Below are positions 43,726-52,690 of a DNA stretch of 64,000 bases, piece after piece. The notes under the pieces were generated by a model that saw only the letters and a program-made list of their open reading frames with translations, did no database searches and was not told where the DNA came from. The stretch comes from JAFKFJ01 sp963786445 (GTDB lineage: Bacteria > Pseudomonadota > Alphaproteobacteria > Acetobacterales > Acetobacteraceae). Every line of letters begins with the position of its first letter. The stretch's first letter is position 1. The DNA lies in contig CAWAZU010000039.1 of assembly GCA_963786445.1 (NCBI GenBank), positions 62,001 to 126,000 of the forward strand, written 5' to 3'. The position numbers and the translations under genes were made by a program.

Positions 43726-44259
43726 TCATGCCGGCGCGCCCAGGTCGTCGGCGAGCGGGCGCAGGCAAATCGAGCGGAAACAGAAGCCGAGTTCGCGCCC
43801 GTCCGGCCCGTCGGCGATGTCCGTCGGCCGGGCACTGTTCGGCAGGTGCAGGCCGAGCCGCATCAGCGCGCGCGCGCCGCGGCGCAGCCACCATTCCGGC
43901 TCCAGCGGCACCGCGAGCGTGGTCTCGGCGCGCTGCATCAGCCGCCAGTAGCCGATGCGCAGGCCGTTGCCGAACAGCGTCACCTCCTGGGCCGGGCGGA
44001 CGCGCGAGACATACGGCTCGCCGCCCAGCATCAGCAACAGCCGCGGCGCCGGCGCCGGCACCGCGATCAGCAGCGTGGCCTCCTGGCCGTCGTTCCAGAC
44101 ATGGCCGTCCTCCGGCTCGCCCCAGCCGGCGAGCTGACCGAACGGGCCGATGTCGGCGAGTTCGAACAGCCGCACGACGCCCGGCTCGCACTCCAACGCG
44201 CTGCCGCCGCGGCCGCCGCTCTCCGCGGCGCGATCGCGAACGCTGGCGAAATCAAGCAC
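43726..44259 (-). CDS. Hypothetical protein of the glycan cluster
   Basis: 177 residues, predicted mostly beta-stranded: LLLMLGGEPYVSRVRPAQEV, LFGNGLRIGYWRLMQRAET, EWWLRRGARALMRLGLHLPN and a conserved-looking end ELGFCFRSICLRPL. Not recognised; it may be a sugar-binding or regulatory module. GTG 44259 is chosen because AAAGGGAGAG lies just upstream; the in-frame ATG at 44409 is inside the promoter gap. Confidence 0.6.
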   Translation of the reverse strand: MLDFASVRDRAAESGGRGGSALECEPGVVRLFELADIGPFGQLAGWGEPEDGHVWNDGQEATLLIAVPAPAPRLLLMLGGEPYVSRVRPAQEVTLFGNGLRIGYWRLMQRAETTLAVPLEPEWWLRRGARALMRLGLHLPNSARPTDIADGPDGRELGFCFRSICLRPLADDLGAPA

Positions 44260-44489
44260 GGCAGCTCTCCCTTTGCGGTATTGATTGCTGAACCGAGCGC
44301 AAATGGATGCACGCCGGCGTGAGAATCCTAACGGCCGTTCAATAGAACGTAATAGCAATAAGTAATAGCCACGGATTTGTGCGATTTGATTGTCATGTAA
44401 CGCGAGCACGACAGCGTTTTCACGCCGTCGTGTTCCGGGGCGGGTGCATGGAGTAGAACGGAGCGGGCAGGGCGGAGCAGGACAGAACG
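44260..44489. promoter_or_regulatory. Divergent promoter region of the second glycan cluster
   Basis: A 230-base gap, AT-rich for this genome, between the reverse-strand run (44259 to 40738) and the forward genes (SDR and glycosyltransferase). It holds a direct repeat GTAATAGC (44348-44374 area) and several T-rich patches, but I could not assign -35/-10 elements with confidence. Confidence 0.45.
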
Positions 44490-45465
44490 ATGGCGCAGGT
44501 GCTGGTGACCGGGGCGACGGGCATGATCGGGTCGCACCTGCTCGCGCATCTGGCCGATTCGCCGCCCGACGCGGTCGTCGGCACCGCGTTCGGCCCCGAC
44601 GCGGAACCGGCGCCGCAGGGACCGCACGTCATGGAGCGGCTCGACGTGCGCGACTGGCCGGCGGTGCGCGACTGCATCGCGCGGCATCTTCCGGGGGTGA
44701 TCCATCATCTCGCGGCGCAGAGCCTGCCGACCCTGTCCTGGGCCGAGCCGCGGCTCACGCTGGAGACCAACGTGCAAGGCACCGTCAACGTCTTCGAGGC
44801 GGTGCAGCACGTGCGCGCGACGCTGCAGGCCGACTATGATCCGATGGTGGTGGTGGCGTGTTCGTCGGCCGAGTACGGCGCCAGCATGACGCCCGCGCGC
44901 GTGCCGGTCGATGAGCTGGCGCCGCTGCTGCCGCTGCATCCGTATGGCGTCAGCAAGGTGGCGCAGGACCTGCTGGCATTCCAGTACCTGGCACACCCGC
45001 CGCATCCGCTGCATCCGCGCGCGCATCTTCAACACCACCGGCCCCGGCAAGCGCGACGACGTGGTCTCCGATTTCGCCGCCCGCGTCGCGCGCATCCGCG
45101 CGCAGGGCGGGGCGCTGCGCGTCGGCAATCTCGACGCGCGGCGCGCCATCATGGACGTGCGCGACACCATTGCCGCGCTGCTGCTGCTCGCCGAACGCGG
45201 CGAACCGGGCGAGGCGTACAACGTCTGTGGCGACGCGGCGGTGCGGATCGGCGACCTGATCCCGATGTTTTCGCGACTCGCCGGCGTGGCCTTGCCGGTG
45301 ACGCAGGACGCGGCGCTGCTGCGCCCGTCGGACGAGGCCATCATCCTCGGCCGCAACGACAAGCTCAGGCAGCGCACCGGCTGGCGGCCGACGATTGCGC
45401 TGGAGGAGACGCTGCGCGCCGTGCTCGACCACGCAATCGCGCGCCGCGCGCTCACGCCTGCATGA
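44490..45465 (+). CDS. NAD-dependent epimerase/dehydratase, GDP-mannose 4,6-dehydratase-like, one apparent frameshift
   Basis: Extended SDR. Seen: VLVTGATGMIGSHLLAHL (NAD loop), VIHHLAAQSLPTLSW, SSAEYGASM, the YGVSKVAQD catalytic Tyr/Lys pair, and, in the next frame, ARIFNTTGPGKRDDVVSDFA with GWRPTIALEETLR. The frames join at a CCC run (44996-44998); removing one C gives ~324 residues. It is related to GDP-mannose 4,6-dehydratase and GDP-4-keto-6-deoxymannose reductase, so it may act on a GDP-sugar, possibly GDP-heptose. It overlaps the next gene (ATGA). Confidence 0.82.
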
Positions 45466-48395
45466 CCCACGCCGCGCCGGTGCCGCACAAGGCGGAGCGG
45501 CAGGCGGCGCTGCACCGCTACCGTTTCGTGCTGCCGCTGTGCCGCGAAAAGATCGTGGCGGAGGCCGGGCCGGGCACGCCGGAGGGCCGCGCGCTGATCG
45601 CCGCCGTCGCGGCGCGGCTGCTGGGCGCCGACGAGGCGGGCCTCGTTGACGTGCTGCTGTGGCTCGCGCCGCTGCGCGGCGGCGACCTGCCGGCGGCGCT
45701 GCCGACCCTGCGCCGGCGGCTGGCGGGGGGCGGCGCGCTTGCGGTCGCGGTGTCGGACGCGGCGGAGCCGGCGCGGGCGACGCTGGCAGCCGCGTTCCGC
45801 CACGTCGCCGCGTTCCGCCAGCGTCCGCTCGCCGGCAGCGTGATCGTGGAGGAGGCGTTCGCCGCCGCGCGCATCGTCGCACTGGCCGAAGGCACGGCGG
45901 CGGCGGCGCCGGTGGCGACGCTGCTGCTCGCCTCCGACGCGGCGCTGCCGCTGCTGCCGTGCGGCGTGTTCGAGGGCGCGTGGCCCTCGCAGCTTGCGTC
46001 CCCGATCGCGCCGCCGGCGCCGCGCGCGGTGCCGGTTTCGCCGCTCGCCGACCTGCCGCCGCCGGAGCCGGGCCTGCTCGAACTGCGCCGCCGCGCGGTG
46101 GCGCTGGTCGAGCGGCTGGTGGAACTCGACGACCGCGCCATCGACTTTGCGGCCGAGACGACGCGGCTGCGCGCGCAGCTGGAACGCCAGGCGGCGGCCG
46201 CCGGCAGCGGCGGCGCGACATTCGACGTGCCGCGCATCGCGCACCCGTGGCCGGCGGCGGACGCGCCGGAGCGCAACCTTGGCGACCTCACCTGGTACGA
46301 GCATCGTCCGGACGATGCGGTGATCGCCGAGGGCCGCGCCGGCGATGCGTTCCTGCGCCGTCACGCCTTGCTGTCGGACAGGCCCGACATCGCCGGCGCG
46401 GTGGCGGAGTTGAACGCGCTGCCGCCGCACCTGCGCCCGCCCGACGATGCTGCCGTGCCGCCGGAGGTGTCGATCGTGATCCCGGTGTACGGCCAGCTTG
46501 CCTACACGCTGAACTGCCTGCACAGCCTGCGCGCGCACGTGACGCGGCACAGCGCCGAGGTGCTGGTGATCGACGACTGCTCGCCCGACGCGAGCGGCGA
46601 GGTTCTGCCGCGCATCGAAGGCATCGCGGTGCGGCGCAACGCGGAGAATCTCGGTTTCCTGCGCAGCTGCAACGCGGCGGTGGCGACGGCGCGCGGGCGG
46701 GTGATCGTGCTGCTCAACAACGACACGCGCGTGCTGCCGGGCTGGCTCGATGCGCTGCTCGACGGACTGGCCGAATTGCCGCGCGCCGGCCTGGTCGGAT
46801 CGAAACTGCTGTATCCCGACGGGGCGTTGCAGGAGGCGGGGGCGATCGTCTGGCGCGACGGCTCGGCGTGGAATTACGGGCGCAACGACGACCCCAACCG
46901 GCCGCAGTATTCGCACGCGCGCGAGGCCGACTACATCTCCGCCGCCTCGGTCGCGATTCCTGCGGAGGTGTGGCGCGAGCTCGGCGGCTTCGACGCGATG
47001 TTCGCGCCGGCCTATTGCGAGGATTCCGATTTCTGCCTGCGCCTGCGGGCGAGCGGGCGGGCGGTGTGGTATCAGCCGGCCTCGCGCGTCATCCACTACG
47101 AGGGCCGCACCTCGGGCACCGACACAGCGGGCGGCGTGAAGGCGTATCAGCGCATCAACGCCGGCAAATTGTTCCTGCGCTGGCGCGAGACGTTGGCGAC
47201 GCACCGCGCCAACGGCGAGGCGCCGTATTTCGAGCGCGAGCGCGGCGTGCGGCGGCGCGCGCTGATCGTCGATGCGACCACGCCGACGCCGAAGCAGGAT
47301 GCCGGGTCGGTGACCACGACGCTGACGCTGCGCCTGTTCCGCGACCTCGGCTACAAGCCGCATTTCGCGCCGCAGGACAATTTTCTGTTCCTCCCTGAGC
47401 ACACGCCGGCGTTGCAGGCGATCGGCGTGGAGTGCGGCTATTCGCCGTACGAGGCCGATTTTTCCACCTATATCCGCCGCTACGGCGCGCTGTTCGACGC
47501 GGTGCTGGTGTATCGCGTGCCGGTGCTGGAGCAGGTGCTGGAGGAACTGCGCCGGTTCGCGCCGCAGGCGCCGGTGCTGTTCCACATCATGGATTTGCAC
47601 TTTCTGCGGCTGGAACGCGAGGCGGCGATGTCCGGCACCGCAGCGGCGCACGAAGCCGCCGCGCGCATGAAGGCGAAGGAGCTGGAGCTGATCCGCCGCG
47701 TCGATTGCACGATCACGCATTCGACGTTCGAGCGCGACCTGCTGGCCGAGGCGGCACCGGAGGCGCCGGCCGTGGTGTGGCCGTTCATGTTCGAGTTTTT
47801 TGGCACGCAGGTCGGGTTTTCCGCCCGCCGCGACTTCGTCTTTCTCGGCGGCTACAAGCACGGGCCGAACGTCGATGCGGTGCGGTTCTTCGCCGAGGCC
47901 GTGCTGCCGCTGATCCGCGCCGAGGCGCCGGATGCGCGCTTCATCATCGCCGGTGCCAATCCGGGGCCGGAGGTGCAGGCGCTGGCCGGAAAACACGTCG
48001 TCGTCACCGGCATGATCGATGATCTGCGCGATGTGTTCGACGCCGCGCGCGTGTTCGTCTGCCCGCTGCGCTTCGGCGCGGGGACCAAGGGAAAGATTTC
48101 GACGGCGATGTCGTACGGCTTGCCGGTGGTCGCGACGACCTGCGGCGCGGAGGGGATGGAGCTTGTCGAGGGACGCGAAGTGCTGGTCGCCGACGATCCG
48201 GCCGCATTGGCCGCCGCGTGCCTGCGCGTCTATCGCGATCCGGCACTCTGGCAGGAGATGTCGGAAGCGGGCCAGGCGCTGGTGCGGGAGAAGCACTCGC
48301 TGGACATGGGGCGGCGCGTGCTGGCCGAGGCGATCGAGGTGGCGTGGCGGCACAAGCTGGGGTCGGGCGGTGAAGGCGGCCTCAGCGGGCGGTAA
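45462..48395 (+). CDS. Large two-domain glycosyltransferase (GT2 plus GT4)
   Basis: 977 residues. The N-terminal ~330 residues are of unknown fold. From ~335 there is a GT2 core: VSIVIPVYGQLAYTLNCLHS, VLVIDDCSPDAS, NLGFLRSCNAAV, LLNNDTRVLPGW (metal site ~418-422) and YCEDSDFCLRLRASG. From ~610 there is a GT4-like half with LFHIMDLHFLRLE, FVFLGGYKHGPNVDAV and PLRFGAGTKGKISTAMSYG. Likely adds two sugars in sequence to a surface polysaccharide. Paralogue of the genes starting at 15194 and 52597. Confidence 0.88.
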   Translation: MTHAAPVPHKAERQAALHRYRFVLPLCREKIVAEAGPGTPEGRALIAAVAARLLGADEAGLVDVLLWLAPLRGGDLPAALPTLRRRLAGGGALAVAVSDAAEPARATLAAAFRHVAAFRQRPLAGSVIVEEAFAAARIVALAEGTAAAAPVATLLLASDAALPLLPCGVFEGAWPSQLASPIAPPAPRAVPVSPLADLPPPEPGLLELRRRAVALVERLVELDDRAIDFAAETTRLRAQLERQAAAAGSGGATFDVPRIAHPWPAADAPERNLGDLTWYEHRPDDAVIAEGRAGDAFLRRHALLSDRPDIAGAVAELNALPPHLRPPDDAAVPPEVSIVIPVYGQLAYTLNCLHSLRAHVTRHSAEVLVIDDCSPDASGEVLPRIEGIAVRRNAENLGFLRSCNAAVATARGRVIVLLNNDTRVLPGWLDALLDGLAELPRAGLVGSKLLYPDGALQEAGAIVWRDGSAWNYGRNDDPNRPQYSHAREADYISAASVAIPAEVWRELGGFDAMFAPAYCEDSDFCLRLRASGRAVWYQPASRVIHYEGRTSGTDTAGGVKAYQRINAGKLFLRWRETLATHRANGEAPYFERERGVRRRALIVDATTPTPKQDAGSVTTTLTLRLFRDLGYKPHFAPQDNFLFLPEHTPALQAIGVECGYSPYEADFSTYIRRYGALFDAVLVYRVPVLEQVLEELRRFAPQAPVLFHIMDLHFLRLEREAAMSGTAAAHEAAARMKAKELELIRRVDCTITHSTFERDLLAEAAPEAPAVVWPFMFEFFGTQVGFSARRDFVFLGGYKHGPNVDAVRFFAEAVLPLIRAEAPDARFIIAGANPGPEVQALAGKHVVVTGMIDDLRDVFDAARVFVCPLRFGAGTKGKISTAMSYGLPVVATTCGAEGMELVEGREVLVADDPAALAAACLRVYRDPALWQEMSEAGQALVREKHSLDMGRRVLAEAIEVAWRHKLGSGGEGGLSGR

Positions 48396-48440
48396 CGTTG
48401 TTATAACGGAACGTTGTGGACGTGCGGGGGCGCCGCGCGG

Positions 48441-48995
48441 TCAGGCGGGAAATGGCGGGGGGCTCGGTGCGGGCGGGGTGAGGAGACGGGGCCGTGCGAC
48501 CGGCGGCGGCCCGGGACGGACGGTGGGGCGCGATGGTTCCGCCGGCCGGATGGGCGGCGGACGGGGCAGCGCGGGTGGTGGGCGAACCCCCAGCATCCGG
48601 CAGAGCGGGCGGAGCAGCCGACCGGCCTGCGGCGCCGCGGCCAGCAGCTCCGCCATCGCCGGATCGGCCAGCAGACACTGCAACTGCGAGGCAGAAGCCG
48701 CCGCCTGCGGCAGACGGCGCACCAGCCAGGCGTGGCCGCGCGGCAGGCGGAGGGATGGGGGTTGGACCGGGCGCGGGGATCGCGTGCGGTGGCGCGGCGG
48801 CGGCAGGGTGCCGGCGCGGAGCTTCGCCGCGAGGCTGGCGAAGCGCAGCGCGGTGCGGCGCAGCCGCGACCAGAGCAGGAACATCAGCGGCGTGGCGAGC
48901 CACGCGCCGGCACCGCGCGCGGCGATGGCACGGCACAGGCCGTCGAGCATGCCGGCGAAGCGGTCGGCCACTGAGGGAGAAGCAAGGGGCTGCAC
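48441..48995 (-). CDS. Small Pro/Arg-rich hypothetical protein
   Basis: About 184 residues. The N-terminal half has DRFAGMLDGLCRAIAARGAG and PLMFLLWSRLRRTALRFASL, a helical hydrophobic-basic segment that could lie on the membrane. The C-terminal third is Pro-rich and low complexity. The start is uncertain (GTG 48995 used; frame open to 49064). No function assigned. Confidence 0.5.
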   Translation of the reverse strand: MQPLASPSVADRFAGMLDGLCRAIAARGAGAWLATPLMFLLWSRLRRTALRFASLAAKLRAGTLPPPRHRTRSPRPVQPPSLRLPRGHAWLVRRLPQAAASASQLQCLLADPAMAELLAAAPQAGRLLRPLCRMLGVRPPPALPRPPPIRPAEPSRPTVRPGPPPVARPRLLTPPAPSPPPFPA

Positions 48996-49166
48996 GACAG
49001 GGAGACTAACACGACCCCCGGCGGCCTGGGCAAGTGGGTCGGTGCGACAGGCCGGTGTCCTCACGGGCGGCCCACGAGAGAGGGCCGCTCTGTCGCAAGG
49101 CGGCGATCAGCGGCGGAACACGCTCAGCATGATGCCCCTGCCGTCGAACCGTTCACTATGCGGGGC

Positions 49167-49805
49167 CTACACGAACGGCGCCTCGATCCCCTCCGCCGCG
49201 AACGTCGCCTGCACCGCCGGGCGCGCCAGCACGCGGGCCGCGTGCGCGCCGAGCACGGGCACGTCGCGCGGCGGGCGCGGCATCTCGCGGCCCCAGCGCA
49301 GCAGCATCAGCAGGAACAGGTCGGCCGCGGAAAATCCCCAGTCCAGCAGCCAGTCCCGCCCGTCCAACTGGGTCGCGATGCGGTCGAACATCCGCTCCAG
49401 CCGCTGCCCCGCCGCCTGCTTCACTGCCGGGATCGCCGCCGGGTCGGCGGTGTGCTGGTGCGGATAGAACCACGCGCGATACTCGTGCTGCGGCGTGTTG
49501 GTCAGATGCACCATCCATTTGTAGAACTGCGCCCGCGCCGCCGTGCCGACCGGCGGCGCCAGCCGCGCCGAAACATGCTTGTCGGCGAGATACAGCGCGA
49601 TCGCCGCGGTTTCGAACAGCACCAGGTCGCCGTCGATCAGCACCGGAATCCGTCCGTTCGGATTGAGCCGCAGGTACTCCGCGCTTTTCTGCTCGTGGTT
49701 GGCGCGATCGACCAGCCGCAGCTCGACCGGCGCGCCCGCCTCGCGCAGCATCATGTGCGGCAGCAGGCTGGCGTTGCCGGGATAGTAGTAGAGCACCGTG
49801 CTCAT
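49167..49805 (-). CDS. Glutathione S-transferase family protein
   Basis: 212 residues. Thioredoxin-like N-terminal domain: YYYPGNASLLPHMML, NPNGRIPVLIDGD (cis-Pro) and LFETAAIALYLADKH. The helical C-terminal domain has DWLLDWGFSAADLFLLMLL. The ATG overlaps the stop of the large glycosyltransferase gene (ATGA), an odd partner for it. Confidence 0.9.
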   Translation of the reverse strand: MSTVLYYYPGNASLLPHMMLREAGAPVELRLVDRANHEQKSAEYLRLNPNGRIPVLIDGDLVLFETAAIALYLADKHVSARLAPPVGTAARAQFYKWMVHLTNTPQHEYRAWFYPHQHTADPAAIPAVKQAAGQRLERMFDRIATQLDGRDWLLDWGFSAADLFLLMLLRWGREMPRPPRDVPVLGAHAARVLARPAVQATFAAEGIEAPFV

Positions 49806-52597
49806 GAAACCGCCTTCAGGCCGAGCCGGCCCAGCATGTCGCGCCAAACGTCCATCGCCGCCTCCGGGGAATACAGCGCCGCCACGCGCTCCAGCGCGCG
49901 CGCCGACTGTGTTTGCCACCATGCCTCGTCCTCGTGCAGCCGCACCACCGCCTGCGCGAACTGCTCCGGATCGTCGGCGATCGCCACGCCGTCGCCGTGC
50001 GCGAGGCCCGTGCCCTCCAGCGAGATCGACGAGCCGACCACCGGCAGCCCGTGGGCGAGGCTGGTCGCGACCTTGCCCTTGAACCCGGCGCCGAAGCGCA
50101 GCGGCGACACCGACAGCCGCACCCGGCCGAACAATTCCGCCAGATCGGGCACCCAGCCCAGCACCTCGATCGCCTCCGACGCCAGCGCGCCGATCTCCGC
50201 CGGCATGTCGCTGCCGGCGAGCAGCAGCCGCACACGCGGCAGGCGCGCCCGCACGCGCGGCAGCACGTGTTCGACGAACCAGCGCACGCCGTCGAGATTC
50301 GGCGGATGGCGGAAATTGCCGACGAAGCAGATATCGCGCCGCTCCGCGAAGCCGTGCGTGGGCGGCACCGGCCGCGTGATCCAGCGCAGCAGCACCAGCC
50401 GCGCCGCATCGACCTCTGCCCGCAGCAGCGTGTGTTCGTAGTCGCTGGTGACGATGGTGGCGTCGGCCGCGCGCATGCAGCGCAGTTCCGCCGCCCGCTC
50501 CGCCGCCGGCGGGGCGAGGCCCGCCAGCTCGGCGCGGCGGTGCTCGCGCAGGAAATGCAGATCGGCGGTGGCGAACACCAGTTTTGCGCGCGGCGCCAGC
50601 GCGCGCACCCGCTCCTGCAGCATCGCCGCATTGGCGTAGCGGTAGATGTGGACGAGGTCGAGGCGCGCGCCTTCGGCTTGCAGATACTCGGTCACCGAGG
50701 CGCTGCGCGGCGGCGCCACCACCTCGATGCCGCGCCGCGCCAGCGTGTCGCGCGCGGCGCCGTCGGGTTCGCCGTCATGCACCGGCGCGAAGGTGACGTG
50801 CCAGCCGAGCCGGCGCAGCAGTTGCATCTGCTCGAACGTCGCGATCGAGCCGGCATCGTGTTCCGGCCGCGGCAGCGCGTCGTCGATCACCAGCGCATGG
50901 CCGGCGAAGCGCACCGGATGCGGCCAGCCGCCATGCAGCCGCTCGCGCAGGCGCAGCGTCTCCTCGTCGGTGAGCGCGAGGTCGGGCGGCGCGGCGTCGT
51001 GCGCGCCGCCGCGTCCGTGCCATTGCGCGGTCGCCAGCGGCTGATACAGCACGACCTCGCCGCGCGCGCGCAGCCGGGCGCACAGATCGGCGACGGCGTG
51101 GCCGAAGCGGGCAAACAGCGTGCTGAACCCGCCGGCATCGCGCAGCGCCTGCCGCCGCACCGCAAAAGCGTAGCCGGCAACGGCATCGACCGGGCGCAGG
51201 AAGCCGAACTCCGTTGCGTCCTCCGGCGCCAGATGCGCCGGATCGGCGAGCCTGCCGTCCTCCGTCGCGCTCAGGAAAGCATGCTGCAACAGCCCGTCCG
51301 CGCGCGCGAGCCGCCCGCCGACCATCGCCGCCTCGGGTTCGCGCGCGAACGTCGCCGTCACCTCGGCGAGCCAGTCCGGCGCAAGCCGCGTCTCCGGCGC
51401 GAGGAACACCAGCAGGCCGCCGCGCGCCGACGCCGCCGCCTCGTCGCGGTCGGCGCGATCGGGACGGAACACGTAGCGCAGATTGCCCACCAATGCGGGC
51501 AGCAGCGCGACGTCCGCCCCCGCGCTGCCGTCGTCCAGCACCATCACGTCGGCCGCTTCGTCGATCCGCGCGTCATGCAGCGCGCGCAGGCAGGCGTGCA
51601 GCGTCGCGAACGGCGCGGTCGCGGCGATGCAGATGGTGGCGGCCGGCCGCTCCGGCACCGCGAGCGCGAATGCCGCGTGGCGCCGCAGCAGCCCGGTCAC
51701 GCCGGGCGCGGACTCGCGGCCTTCCGCCAGGTCCTGGAAGAACGCCGCCACCGTCGCGAACAGCGCGTGCGCCGCCGGTTCGTCGTCGCGCGCGACTTCG
51801 GCGCGGCGCAACTCGTCGATCTGGCCGCGCAGCAGGCGGATCTGCCGCTCCAGATCCTGCAGCCGCTCCTCCGCCGCCGCCATGCGGCCGAGCCGCATGG
51901 TGATCGGTGCGCCGAGCATCTGCCCGGTGCTTCGGTCCTGCACCGCGACCGTCAGCGTGCCGCGCTCGGCGAGCGAGGCGTACGGCAGCGCGTAGGAAAA
52001 CCCGTGCCGTCCGTCGCCGATGCCGGCCTGTTGCAGGTCCGGGCGGAAGGCGTCGGCGACCACGCTGCCGACCGGCGCGTCATCGACCAGCACCGTCAGT
52101 TCGACATGCGCCTCCGGCCGCTCGGGGAACCAGCACCAGCCGGAGACCCAGCCGTCGCGCGACACCCGGTCGAGACTGCCCGAGAGCGTCGGTGAAGCCG
52201 CCGCGCCGCCGCTCCAGCGCACCGGCACCGCCGCGCCGATCGCCTGGCCGGTGCCGAGGTCGCGCAACGCCACGACGCTGTTCGCCCCCGGCCGGATCGC
52301 CGCGCTCGGCAGCAGGAAGCGGAACGCATGCCGCCCGGAGCCGACGCCGGCCGCTGCCAGGTCGGTGCGCGGCTGGTCGGCATCGATGCGGGCCACCTCC
52401 GCGTCGTCCACCAGCACGGCGATGCGGCGCTGCACCTGCGGCTCGTCGGGCGACCAGCACCAGCCCTCGATCGCGCCATCGCCGCCGACGCGGTCCAGGC
52501 TGCCGTTCAGCCGGACTTTCGGCGAGACCAGCGTGGGCGCCGGGCGGGCGGCGGGCGGGGCCGCCTCGGCGGTCGCGCGTCTGGCGCGGGAGGCCAT
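49802..52597 (-). CDS. Giant glycosyltransferase with two GWCW modules
   Basis: 931 residues. Modules of ~90 residues each: 31-125 (GAIEGWCWSPDEPQ to GVGSGRHAFRFLLP) and 138-235 (GWVSGWCWFPERPE to GIGDGRHGFSYALP). A coiled coil follows at ~238-270 (EERLQDLERQIRLLRGQIDE). A GT2-like region (~320-560) is degenerate, with VMVLDDGSAGADVAL. The GT4-like half (~600-925) has FATADLHFLREHRR, ICFVGNFRHPPNLDGV and PLRFGAGFKGKVATSLAHG. The beta-rich modules may bind glycan or hold the protein in a complex (inference). Confidence 0.85.
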   Translation of the reverse strand: MASRARRATAEAAPPAARPAPTLVSPKVRLNGSLDRVGGDGAIEGWCWSPDEPQVQRRIAVLVDDAEVARIDADQPRTDLAAAGVGSGRHAFRFLLPSAAIRPGANSVVALRDLGTGQAIGAAVPVRWSGGAAASPTLSGSLDRVSRDGWVSGWCWFPERPEAHVELTVLVDDAPVGSVVADAFRPDLQQAGIGDGRHGFSYALPYASLAERGTLTVAVQDRSTGQMLGAPITMRLGRMAAAEERLQDLERQIRLLRGQIDELRRAEVARDDEPAAHALFATVAAFFQDLAEGRESAPGVTGLLRRHAAFALAVPERPAATICIAATAPFATLHACLRALHDARIDEAADVMVLDDGSAGADVALLPALVGNLRYVFRPDRADRDEAAASARGGLLVFLAPETRLAPDWLAEVTATFAREPEAAMVGGRLARADGLLQHAFLSATEDGRLADPAHLAPEDATEFGFLRPVDAVAGYAFAVRRQALRDAGGFSTLFARFGHAVADLCARLRARGEVVLYQPLATAQWHGRGGAHDAAPPDLALTDEETLRLRERLHGGWPHPVRFAGHALVIDDALPRPEHDAGSIATFEQMQLLRRLGWHVTFAPVHDGEPDGAARDTLARRGIEVVAPPRSASVTEYLQAEGARLDLVHIYRYANAAMLQERVRALAPRAKLVFATADLHFLREHRRAELAGLAPPAAERAAELRCMRAADATIVTSDYEHTLLRAEVDAARLVLLRWITRPVPPTHGFAERRDICFVGNFRHPPNLDGVRWFVEHVLPRVRARLPRVRLLLAGSDMPAEIGALASEAIEVLGWVPDLAELFGRVRLSVSPLRFGAGFKGKVATSLAHGLPVVGSSISLEGTGLAHGDGVAIADDPEQFAQAVVRLHEDEAWWQTQSARALERVAALYSPEAAMDVWRDMLGRLGLKAVS

Positions 52598-52690
52598 GCA
52601 ACACCTCGTCGGGACGGGCCGCTCACGCGGCCGTTATTGCGCCCTCAATGACATTTCGCGCGTGGCAAAGTCCAGCGATCCGCGTCGGAA

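Noticed and set aside
44328..48353. 1341-residue reverse-strand ORF opposite the SDR and giant glycosyltransferase
   Set aside because: It is a high-GC antisense shadow with Arg/His-rich, low-complexity sequence and no domain; the forward frame has clear SDR and GT motifs.
48393..48420. Symmetric AACGTT/TTATAACG patch after the giant glycosyltransferase
   Set aside because: Short, imperfect symmetry without a stem long enough for a terminator and no linked promoter.
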